Below, in pieces: positions 1 to 5,165 of a stretch of 5,165 nucleotides of DNA; position 1 is the stretch's first letter; each line of letters opens with the position of its first letter. Position numbers and translations under genes: made by a program. The notes under the pieces are model-generated. The model was not told where the DNA came from, made no database searches, and saw only the letters and a list, made by a program, of their open reading frames with translations. The stretch is from positions 1-5,165 of the forward strand of contig JAUYMX010000313.1 of the NCBI GenBank assembly GCA_030699345.1, given 5' to 3'. This DNA comes from Methylococcaceae bacterium. Its GTDB lineage: Bacteria > Pseudomonadota > Gammaproteobacteria > Methylococcales > Methylomonadaceae.

Positions 1-520
1 CGATGATGTCCCAATCGATTTGTTCAATCTTTATCGGCCCCAGTTGCGATAAATAGCCGCGAATTTCCACGCCCAGCTGTTCGCGCAAATATTTTTTGGC
101 GATGCCGCCTGCCGCAACGCGCATTGCTGTTTCCCGTGCAGATGACCGCCCGCCTCCGCGATAATCACGAAAACCGTATTTATGCTGATAGCTATAGTCC
201 GCATGCCCTGGTCTAAAGGTGTCGGCGATTTTGGAATAATCTTTGGATCGTTGGTCGGTATTTTCAATCAACAAACCAATCGGCGTACCGGTGGTTTTAC
301 CTTCAAACACGCCGGACAATATTCTTACTTGGTCTGCTTCACGACGCTGCGTGGTATGCCTAGAGGTACCGGGCTTTCTGCGATCTAAGTCATCCTGTAA
401 ATCCGCCTCGGTTAATGCCATCCCCGGAGGGCACCCATCAACAATACAGCCAAGCGCTGGACCATGGCTTTCACCAAAAGAAGTGACAGTAAATAATTTT
501 CCTATGCTATTTCCAGACAT
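1..520 (-). CDS. aroC: Chorismate synthase, N-terminal 173 residues (3' part off the left edge)
   Basis: This enzyme catalyses the last shikimate-pathway step, converting 5-enolpyruvylshikimate-3-phosphate to chorismate. It is cytoplasmic and needs reduced FMN. The reading frame opens at the ATG at 520-518 and stays open to the window edge, giving 173 codons, about half of the family's usual ~360. Visible family signatures are GESHG at residues 16-20, the RRKPGTSRHTTQRREAD stretch around residues 47-63, FRPGHAD at 102-108, and RDYRGGGRSSARET at 118-131. The conserved histidines H19 and H106 are present. The start lies one base after the prmB stop (TGA-T-ATG), with no visible Shine-Dalgarno sequence, so translation is probably coupled to prmB. 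The identification is firm; only the C-terminal half is unseen. Confidence 0.97.
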   Translation of the reverse strand, partial: MSGNSIGKLFTVTSFGESHGPALGCIVDGCPPGMALTEADLQDDLDRRKPGTSRHTTQRREADQVRILSGVFEGKTTGTPIGLLIENTDQRSKDYSKIADTFRPGHADYSYQHKYGFRDYRGGGRSSARETAMRVAAGGIAKKYLREQLGVEIRGYLSQLGPIKIEQIDWDII

Positions 521-524
521 ATCA
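519..524 (-). other. prmB stop / aroC start junction
   Basis: On the minus strand the sequence reads TGATATG: the prmB TGA, one spacer base, then the aroC ATG. The preceding bases (about 525-540) encode the end of PrmB and contain no recognisable Shine-Dalgarno core. This spacing is typical of translational coupling, in which ribosomes finishing prmB re-initiate on aroC. Coupling is inferred, not shown. Confidence 0.6.
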
Positions 525-1454
525 GTTCAGCGCTGCAATAAATAGTGGGTGATATTGGTTAACTTGGTCAGCGGTAAGCAAAAATACGCCATCGCCGCCG
601 CGCTCAAAATCCAACCAGTAAAAGGGGACATCCGGGAAAGCATCTTGCAAGGTTTGGGCGCTGCTGCCCACTTCTACGACTAGAATGCCTTGTTCTGTTA
701 AATAGTCACCGGCATCGACAAGAATACGTAGCACCAAATCCAAACCAGACTCGCCGCCCAGGAAGCCCATGTCCGGTTCAGCACGAAATTCAGGTGCCAG
801 TGCGGACCATTCGCCTTGGCTTACATAAGGCGGGTTGCTGACTATGATGTCGTATTGTTCTTCGGGAAGTTGCTTAAATAAATCAGATTTATACAAAGCA
901 ACTGAGTCTGTTAACTGATGTTTATCGACATTAATTTCGGCTACATTCAACGCATCCGGCGATAAGTCCACTGCATCCACCAGCGCCTCCGGAAATGCAT
1001 ATGCACAAGCGATAGCGATACAGGCACTGCCTGTACATAAATCTAAAACACGCTCAACTTGATCTTCGTCTACCCAAGGAGAAAAACGCTGGGCAATTAA
1101 TTCGCCAATGGGGGAACGCGGCACTAATACGCGCTCGTCGACATAAAAAGACAACCCGACAAAAATAGCTTCGTGCGTTAAATAGGCGGCAGGCAGGCGT
1201 TCGTCGATGCGCCTCTCGACTATATCAACTACAGCTTGTCGCTCGCTGAGTGTCAGCACACTTTCAAAATAAGTTTCTGACAGATTATAAGGTTGATGTA
1301 CGGTGTGCAGCACGAGTGCGACAGCCTCATCCAACGCTGAGGTAGTGCCATGGCCGAAACTTATTTGGGCTTGAGCAAACTGACTTGCCGACCAACGGAC
1401 GTAATCGCGGATAGTAGTTAAAGTGGTTAAAACATCAGCAGACGTTGTTTTCAT
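522..1454 (-). CDS. prmB: 50S ribosomal protein L3 N5-glutamine methyltransferase PrmB
   Basis: PrmB is an S-adenosylmethionine-dependent methyltransferase that methylates a glutamine of ribosomal protein L3 during 50S assembly. The protein is 310 residues, the same length as E. coli PrmB. An N-terminal helical substrate-binding region (about 1-105) is followed by a Rossmann-type methyltransferase fold. The SAM-binding motif I is VLDLCTGSACIAIA at about 136-149, the acidic residue at the end of strand 2 is D163, and the glutamine-methyltransferase signature NPPY is at 207-210. PrmC (release-factor methylation) shares NPPY. The N-terminus (FGHGTTSALDEA, residues 33-44) and the prmB-aroC gene order favour PrmB. 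The ATG is the most upstream start possible, because an in-frame TGA lies two codons before it. No Shine-Dalgarno sequence is evident. Confidence 0.95.
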   Translation of the reverse strand: MKTTSADVLTTLTTIRDYVRWSASQFAQAQISFGHGTTSALDEAVALVLHTVHQPYNLSETYFESVLTLSERQAVVDIVERRIDERLPAAYLTHEAIFVGLSFYVDERVLVPRSPIGELIAQRFSPWVDEDQVERVLDLCTGSACIAIACAYAFPEALVDAVDLSPDALNVAEINVDKHQLTDSVALYKSDLFKQLPEEQYDIIVSNPPYVSQGEWSALAPEFRAEPDMGFLGGESGLDLVLRILVDAGDYLTEQGILVVEVGSSAQTLQDAFPDVPFYWLDFERGGDGVFLLTADQVNQYHPLFIAALN

Positions 1455-1530
1455 ATGTCAACACGGTAAGATTGAGCAGCAAGTTGTCCGATAGCTAATT
1501 TAATAGCAGCAACTTTAGCGAAAGCGCGAA

Positions 1531-1560
1531 ATTCTAAACTAAACTGAGTCCGCTTGTCTG
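1531..1560 (-). promoter_or_regulatory. Candidate sigma-70-type promoter for prmB-aroC
   Basis: On the minus strand, CAGACA (1560-1555, four of six matches to TTGACA) is followed after 18 bases by TAGAAT (1536-1531, five of six matches to TATAAT). Transcription would start near 1524, giving a leader of about 70 bases before the prmB ATG. Found by eye in AT-rich sequence, so a chance match is quite possible. Confidence 0.3.
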
Positions 1561-1565
1561 GATAA
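1540..1565 (+). promoter_or_regulatory. Weak sigma-28 (FliA)-like promoter candidate upstream of the HDOD gene
   Basis: TAAACTGA at 1540-1547 and CTGGATAA at 1558-1565 resemble the flagellar sigma-28 elements TAAAGTTT and GCCGATAA at five of eight positions each. The spacer is 10 bases instead of the usual 11. The implied transcript start would leave a leader of only about 5-10 bases before the ATG at 1580. It is worth noting only because a FliK-like gene lies downstream; it may well be chance. Confidence 0.15.
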
Positions 1566-1579
1566 AACACAAACATTAA

Positions 1580-2461
1580 ATGACTGAAACCGTTAACGAC
1601 ATTGATTTAAGCGCCTCTAGTTTGGCTAAAAACAAGCTGCTTATAGACTGCTATCGCTATATGCAGGCGGATAAATTGGTGCTGCCGACCATACCTGATG
1701 TGTCATTTAAAATTCGTCGGGCGATTAATGATGACAAAGCCAGCAGCACGTCAATTGCCAGAGTCGTACAAATCGATCCGTCGATTACCGGGCGTTTAAT
1801 ACAAATTTCCAACAGCCCGCTCTATCGAGGCAGAAAAAAAATCGAAAGCTGCCCGGAAGCACTTACCCGGTTGGGACTGCGCGCTGCGCAGGACATCATT
1901 ACCGCATTCGCGATGAAATCTATCTTCAAGGCCAAATCCCCAGTTATCGCCCGCAAAATGGCTGAGTTATGGGCACATAGCAGTTATGTGGCCTCAATCA
2001 GCGCGGTATTTGCGCATAGAATCCCAGGCTTTGACCCGGACCGCGCCATGTTGGCGGGTCTGATCCATGACGTAGGCATCGTGCCTATTTTGACGCATGC
2101 AGATAATCACCCTGATATTATTGCCAACCCCAAGGATTTAGCGGAAACGGTTAAGCAATTGCGCGTCGATATTGGTGTGCAAATTGTGCGGCGCTGGGAT
2201 TTTCCCACTGATTTTGAAGATGTTGTCATTAACGCTGAAAACTGGTTCCGTACAGATAATCAACCCGCTAGTTATGCCGACATTGTCATGATTGCCCAAT
2301 TGCATAGTTTTATCGGCAAGGTCGATGTGAAAAAAATGCCCAAAATTGACGATTTGCCCGCCTATCAAAAAATTGCCGAGCATTTGGATGCAAATGACAG
2401 CCTCGATATCCTTGAGACTGCTCGCGATGAGATTGAACATATTCGTAAAATGTTAGCTTGA
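1580..2461 (+). CDS. HDOD-domain protein (putative signalling regulator)
   Basis: HDOD domains are non-canonical HD-type helical domains found in regulators of motility, stress and nucleotide signalling; most are thought to act by binding rather than catalysis. The 293-residue protein is almost entirely this domain, spanning about residues 35-230. Characteristic stretches are LPTIPDVSFKIRRAI (35-49), IARVVQIDPSITGRLIQISN (59-78) and EALTRLGLRAAQDIITAFAM (93-112). A histidine (H133) and the HD pair H163-D164 in AGLIHDVG are retained, so some metal-binding residues persist. No receiver, GGDEF, EAL or membrane segment is visible, so it is a stand-alone HDOD protein with a helical C-terminal tail. 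The ATG is the first possible start, since an in-frame TAA directly precedes it; no clear Shine-Dalgarno sequence is seen. It probably forms an operon with the FliK-like gene 9 bases downstream. Its target is unknown. Confidence 0.9.
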   Translation: MTETVNDIDLSASSLAKNKLLIDCYRYMQADKLVLPTIPDVSFKIRRAINDDKASSTSIARVVQIDPSITGRLIQISNSPLYRGRKKIESCPEALTRLGLRAAQDIITAFAMKSIFKAKSPVIARKMAELWAHSSYVASISAVFAHRIPGFDPDRAMLAGLIHDVGIVPILTHADNHPDIIANPKDLAETVKQLRVDIGVQIVRRWDFPTDFEDVVINAENWFRTDNQPASYADIVMIAQLHSFIGKVDVKKMPKIDDLPAYQKIAEHLDANDSLDILETARDEIEHIRKMLA

Positions 2462-2470
2462 GCAATCCTT

Positions 2471-3970
2471 GTGGATATTAAGCTGCCGCTATCAATTAAT
2501 TTAACGTCTTTTAAACTAACAGCACCTGGACTAGCTGGTCTTAACTTGCAAGTTGGACAACCGCTGGATGCTAAAGTTGTCAATGCACTGATCTCTACGG
2601 CACAAAATGCCATTTCTTTACAACTGGGCAATCAAATTATCACCGTACAAAGCAGCCAGCCTTTGAACGTGCAAACTGGACAGAATTTAGCTGTCCAAGT
2701 CACCAAAACAACTCCAACCCTTGAATTCAAACTGTTATCGGCACTTCCCGAGTCAAAAAATCAACCGATATTGTTGACGCTATTACCTCAACCTGCTGCC
2801 GCTCAGCAGCAACTGCAAGCAAAAATAATCGGCTTAACAGACAAGCAAATTCAGTTACAGGTAATGCCAAATGCATCTTCTGAGTCACCGTCAAAACCAA
2901 CCATAATAAATATTGATAGAACCTCAACATCCTTACCGGCAGCAAGTAATGTTGGTCAGCAGATAACCTTGGAAATTAATAAGGCCGGTAAACACCCGGA
3001 ATATCGTCTGATTGCCAATGCCAGTAGCCCAATTGAGACGACGATCGCTACGCTGGTTAAGCAGTTGTTGCCGAAACAAGCATCACCAATCGTCTTGCTT
3101 GAGCAATTACACGAAAACTTGCCGCAGTTAGTAAACAGTCAAACGCTGCCGGAGCCGTTGAAGAAAGTTGCTTTAGAGTTACTACAAGGTTTGCCGCAAA
3201 AAGAGCAATTATTTGATGATCAGCATTTAGCTAAAGTGATAAAGGACTCAGGCGTTTTCTTGGAAGCTAAACTGCCATTGTTAATAAAAAGTGGCTTATT
3301 TGAAGGAAGTTTGAAAGAAGCAGTGCTTAATCTTCTGCAAAAAGCCCCACAACAGACGGATTCTAAGCCGCTGCCGGAAGCCGGTTTAGCGGATACCTTA
3401 TTCAAGTCTGATTTCAAAGCGAATTTAGGAAGATTACTTGAAGCACTCAAATTGGAAATCAATAATCAACATGATTTGGCGATTACCAATGCCGAAACAG
3501 ACGTATTAAAAAATCTACAACACAAAACCGAAAACTCGCTGGCCAAAATTGTTTTAGATCAGTTGGTATCCTTGCCCAAAGAGGACATTCCGAAACAGCT
3601 TTGGCACTTTGAGCTTGCCTTTATGGACAGGGAAACGCCGCAAACGGCAGAGCTGCAAATCCAAATGGATCAAGAACAAGATCAAGCGACTGCAACCAAC
3701 AACTGGTCTGCCACTATAACCATTACACCGCCTGGATTAGGCGCAATTCATTGTGTTGTTAACTGCAGAGATAAATTAGTCAGTACCTATTTCAAAACTC
3801 AAACGAGCCAAACCGCAAGTTTGATTAAAGATAATCTGGAATATTTAAAGACGCAGTTCGAAGAACAAGGTTTAAAGATCGGACACATGAGCGCCAACGA
3901 AGGCGGGTTACCTAAAAATCATGTGTCAAAACCATCTCAAGGAAAAAAACTGTTTGATGACCATGCCTAA
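2471..3970 (+). CDS. FliK-like protein with flagellar hook-length control C-terminal domain
   Basis: The 499-residue protein has a long, Gln/Leu/Pro-rich N-terminal part (about 1-200), a middle helical section (about 200-370) and a compact C-terminal domain (about 375-480). The C-terminal domain matches the FliK C-terminal (Flg_hook) family in pattern: LWHFELAFMD (377-386), a central ITPPGLGAIH (418-427), and a closing helix and strand LEYLKTQFEEQGLKIGHM. True FliK measures hook or needle length and switches FlhB export specificity. The PGLG loop and the lack of a flagellar operon fit better the FliK-like paralogues often found beside a small FlhB-like protein; this is from memory of the families. 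The GTG at 2471 is chosen because an in-frame stop lies 12 bases upstream and the first in-frame ATG is codon 132. Ribosome binding is weak at best (GAG 8 bases upstream). No signal peptide or membrane segment is seen. Confidence 0.8.
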   Translation: MDIKLPLSINLTSFKLTAPGLAGLNLQVGQPLDAKVVNALISTAQNAISLQLGNQIITVQSSQPLNVQTGQNLAVQVTKTTPTLEFKLLSALPESKNQPILLTLLPQPAAAQQQLQAKIIGLTDKQIQLQVMPNASSESPSKPTIINIDRTSTSLPAASNVGQQITLEINKAGKHPEYRLIANASSPIETTIATLVKQLLPKQASPIVLLEQLHENLPQLVNSQTLPEPLKKVALELLQGLPQKEQLFDDQHLAKVIKDSGVFLEAKLPLLIKSGLFEGSLKEAVLNLLQKAPQQTDSKPLPEAGLADTLFKSDFKANLGRLLEALKLEINNQHDLAITNAETDVLKNLQHKTENSLAKIVLDQLVSLPKEDIPKQLWHFELAFMDRETPQTAELQIQMDQEQDQATATNNWSATITITPPGLGAIHCVVNCRDKLVSTYFKTQTSQTASLIKDNLEYLKTQFEEQGLKIGHMSANEGGLPKNHVSKPSQGKKLFDDHA

Positions 3971-3980
3971 TGGTCATCAA
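3943..3980 (-). terminator. Intrinsic terminator of the leftward lipoprotein operon, inside the FliK-like gene's 3' end
   Basis: A perfect 11-bp inverted repeat pairs TTGATGACCAT (3954-3964) with ATGGTCATCAA (3970-3980) around a 5-base loop. On the minus strand the hairpin is followed, after ACAG, by seven Ts (3949-3943), the layout of a Rho-independent terminator placed just after the lipoprotein stop codon at 3986. The left arm and loop lie in the last codons of the FliK-like gene, whose TAA (3968-3970) closes the loop. On the plus strand the hairpin is followed only by TTCGCTTAG, so it would terminate weakly in that direction. The stem is only about 36% GC, so efficiency is uncertain. Confidence 0.75.
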
Positions 3981-3985
3981 TTCGC

Positions 3986-4711
3986 TTAGAAACTATTCGC
4001 TTTTTCTCGTGCTTCTTGAGCACCCGCGGCGTCATGCTGCATCTCTCTGGCGCGTGCAATCAATAACCAACTGTGTTTCTTTAATTGGGCATCTTTAGAG
4101 GCAAGTAATGCGGCTTTTTTCGCCAAATCTTCGGCTTGTGCCGGCTTTGATTGCTGCAACCTCAACACTGCTAATTTATACAACAGCGTCGGATTTCTAG
4201 GCTCTAAGCGTATGGCACGCTCCATAGTTGCTACAGCAGAATCCATCTTACCCGCTTGGCTATCCTCATTTGCGGCCAATACCAACGCACTGACTGCCGC
4301 AGAACCAGATGCAACCGACTCTAGTGGTTGGAACGGTTTAGATTCTGTAAATTCTGTAGGCGGTGGTGGAGTCTGCTGAGTTATTTCTTTAGGGCCGATT
4401 TCTATGTGGGGAATTTCAGACGCCGCAGGCTCGGTAATTGGTGCTGCTACCCCATAAGACTGCATGGGTGTACTTTCTATAGGTAACACCTCTGGCGTAC
4501 TAATATCTTTGAGCGGTTGTATTTTTACCGTTGACGATGATGGTGGCGGTTCTTGTCTAGGCGGTTGCTGCACAGTAACTGGTGCCGGCTTTTGAAAAGA
4601 ACCATTTCCTGCCCCATAGACCGGAGCGGGAGGTTGCGTGCCGGAGAGATCAGCACAGCCAACAATTAAAGTGGGAATGGCGCAAATAGACAGCAGTTTT
4701 TTTATTGACAT
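3986..4711 (-). CDS. Proline-rich lipoprotein with C-terminal TPR-like repeats
   Basis: The 241-residue protein starts with a lipoprotein signal: lysines at 4-5, a hydrophobic stretch, then lipobox IVGC with the cysteine at residue 19. Residue +2 is alanine, not aspartate, which predicts outer-membrane sorting by the Lol rule. Residues 25-130 form a low-complexity linker rich in Pro, Gln, Ser and Thr (PPAPVYG, QQPPRQEPPP, TPPPPTE), probably extended through the periplasm or peptidoglycan. Residues 140-238 are helical, with TPR-like units: AGKMDSAVATMERAIRLEPRNP (153-174), then YKLAVLRLQQSKPAQAEDLAKKAALLA, then a third helical pair ending EAREKANSF. Such repeats usually bind protein partners; the partner is unknown. 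The ATG lies 6 bases after the stop of the upstream gene, so the two are likely one operon ending in the terminator just downstream. No Shine-Dalgarno sequence is visible. Confidence 0.82.
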   Translation of the reverse strand: MSIKKLLSICAIPTLIVGCADLSGTQPPAPVYGAGNGSFQKPAPVTVQQPPRQEPPPSSSTVKIQPLKDISTPEVLPIESTPMQSYGVAAPITEPAASEIPHIEIGPKEITQQTPPPPTEFTESKPFQPLESVASGSAAVSALVLAANEDSQAGKMDSAVATMERAIRLEPRNPTLLYKLAVLRLQQSKPAQAEDLAKKAALLASKDAQLKKHSWLLIARAREMQHDAAGAQEAREKANSF

Positions 4712-4717
4712 ATAGAT

Positions 4718-5158
4718 TTAAAAAAGTTCGACATCATCGGATTGTTCTTGTTGATAAGCAGTTTTTAACTCTAGCGCTTCAGCAACAGTCTTACCCTGCA
4801 AGATAGCGTCGAACATCACTTTTTCAGATTCCATAGTGTAACGAGATCGGATGTGATGCTGCAGTTCTAACCAAGCACTCGGGTTGTATAGCCGATTTTG
4901 ATCAGCGACTAATTCAGATAAGTTTTTAAGATTTGACGTCACATGTTGCAAACATTGCACCATTCGATCATAAAATTGAAAAGCCATAATCGATGCTTTA
5001 ATTTTACCAGTAGTCTCTTCACAGCAAGAGATGGCCTCGTCTCTATTTTGCGATGATTCCAAGGCATGCAGGTAGGCATTCATCGCATTCATGTGATCAA
5101 CAAGCGAAGTGAATGAATCTGTCAGCGTATTTACCGAGACATCGGACTCATTCAACAT
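4718..5158 (-). CDS. Small helical protein, possibly chemotaxis-associated (function unknown)
   Basis: I do not recognise a named gene. The 146-residue product is predicted all-helical and soluble, without signal peptide or membrane segment. AFQFYDRMVQCLQHV (residues 59-73) resembles the FQDRxxQ-LQH motif seen in some chemoreceptor-like signalling proteins and distantly in CheZ-type helices. WLELQHHIRSRYTMESEKVMFDAIL (96-120) resembles the region after that motif in the same proteins. The chain ends in an acidic-aromatic tail, QSDDVELF, of the sort found at the C-terminus of some chemotaxis proteins, where it may bind a CheY-like regulator. Those resemblances are from memory. The ATG at 5158 is preceded by GGAAACC, a possible ribosome-binding site with short spacing. 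No in-frame stop is visible before the window edge, so a longer N-terminus cannot be excluded. It is probably co-transcribed with the lipoprotein gene. Confidence 0.7.
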   Translation of the reverse strand: MLNESDVSVNTLTDSFTSLVDHMNAMNAYLHALESSQNRDEAISCCEETTGKIKASIMAFQFYDRMVQCLQHVTSNLKNLSELVADQNRLYNPSAWLELQHHIRSRYTMESEKVMFDAILQGKTVAEALELKTAYQQEQSDDVELF

Positions 5159-5165
5159 GGTTTCC

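Larger units (their letters stand above)
1455..1579. other. Divergent intergenic region between prmB and the HDOD gene
   Basis: These 125 bp must carry the promoters of two divergent operons. The region is AT-rich, holds no open frame of note and has no strong hairpin with a T-run. A small imperfect palindrome (GCTA, six bases, TAGC) lies at 1494-1507 and could be an operator or chance. Neither flanking start codon has a recognisable Shine-Dalgarno sequence. Candidate promoters are listed separately with low confidence. Confidence 0.6.

Noticed and set aside
31..545. Open frames at 31-267 (minus), 182-388 (plus) and 243-545 (plus)
   Set aside because: They lie within the aroC coding region in other frames. 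The aroC frame carries unmistakable chorismate synthase motifs, and the shadow translations show no family features.
522..1454. PrmC/HemK (release-factor methyltransferase) as the identity of the NPPY methyltransferase
   Set aside because: The 310-residue length, the N-terminal region with FGHGTTSALDEA, and the position immediately upstream of aroC all point to PrmB.
2138..3462. Minus-strand open frames at 2138-2440, 2365-2631, 2727-2945 and 3220-3462
   Set aside because: They are antisense to the HDOD and FliK-like genes, have no recognisable domains, and their lengths are what a shadow frame would give.
4690..4735. Homopolymer runs (A7 near the lipoprotein start, T6 near the upstream gene's end, minus strand) as phase-variation tracts
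   Set aside because: Seven or fewer bases is short for slippage-driven switching, both frames are intact, and such runs are expected in AT-rich sequence and Lys/Phe codons.
1..5165. Mobile elements, CRISPR arrays, tRNA/rRNA genes, toxin-antitoxin or phage-defence modules
   Set aside because: No transposase, integrase, regularly spaced repeats, tRNA-like sequence or defence-type domain was seen. Nearly all bases are covered by intact genes of ordinary chromosomal character.

Overview
The window looks like chromosome of a moderately AT-rich gammaproteobacterium. The main clue is prmB lying directly upstream of aroC on one strand, the arrangement also known from Escherichia coli. The rest suggests a motile bacterium with chemotaxis- or type III-export-related genes. 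The overall style would suit a Methylococcales-like methanotroph or a relative, but this is a guess and nothing in the window proves it.

Layout. Bases 1-1454 hold a leftward pair of housekeeping genes. prmB encodes the ribosomal protein L3 glutamine methyltransferase, and aroC encodes chorismate synthase and runs off the left edge. The two are separated by one base. A 125-bp divergent intergenic region (1455-1579) separates them from a rightward pair: an HDOD-domain regulatory protein (1580-2461), then a FliK-like protein with a flagellar hook-length-control C-terminal domain (2471-3970). From the right edge a second leftward pair comes in. It consists of a 146-residue, probably chemotaxis-associated helical protein (4718-5158) and a proline-rich lipoprotein with a TPR-like C-terminus (3986-4711). 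The two operons converge with 15 bp between stop codons. A perfect 11-bp inverted repeat covers the end of the FliK-like gene and forms a good intrinsic terminator for the leftward lipoprotein operon.

How the parts may work together. PrmB and AroC act in ribosome maturation and in aromatic amino-acid synthesis, with no obvious link to their neighbours. The HDOD protein, the FliK-like protein and the small helical protein with a receptor-like motif and an acidic, aromatic C-terminal tail hint at a signalling/motility neighbourhood. This is inference from domain types only. I see no mobile element, CRISPR array, tRNA, rRNA or clearly unprecedented system. The points most worth checking are the small chemotaxis-like protein, the FliK-like gene without the FlhB-like partner I would expect after it, the terminator inside coding sequence, and the general lack of Shine-Dalgarno sequences.
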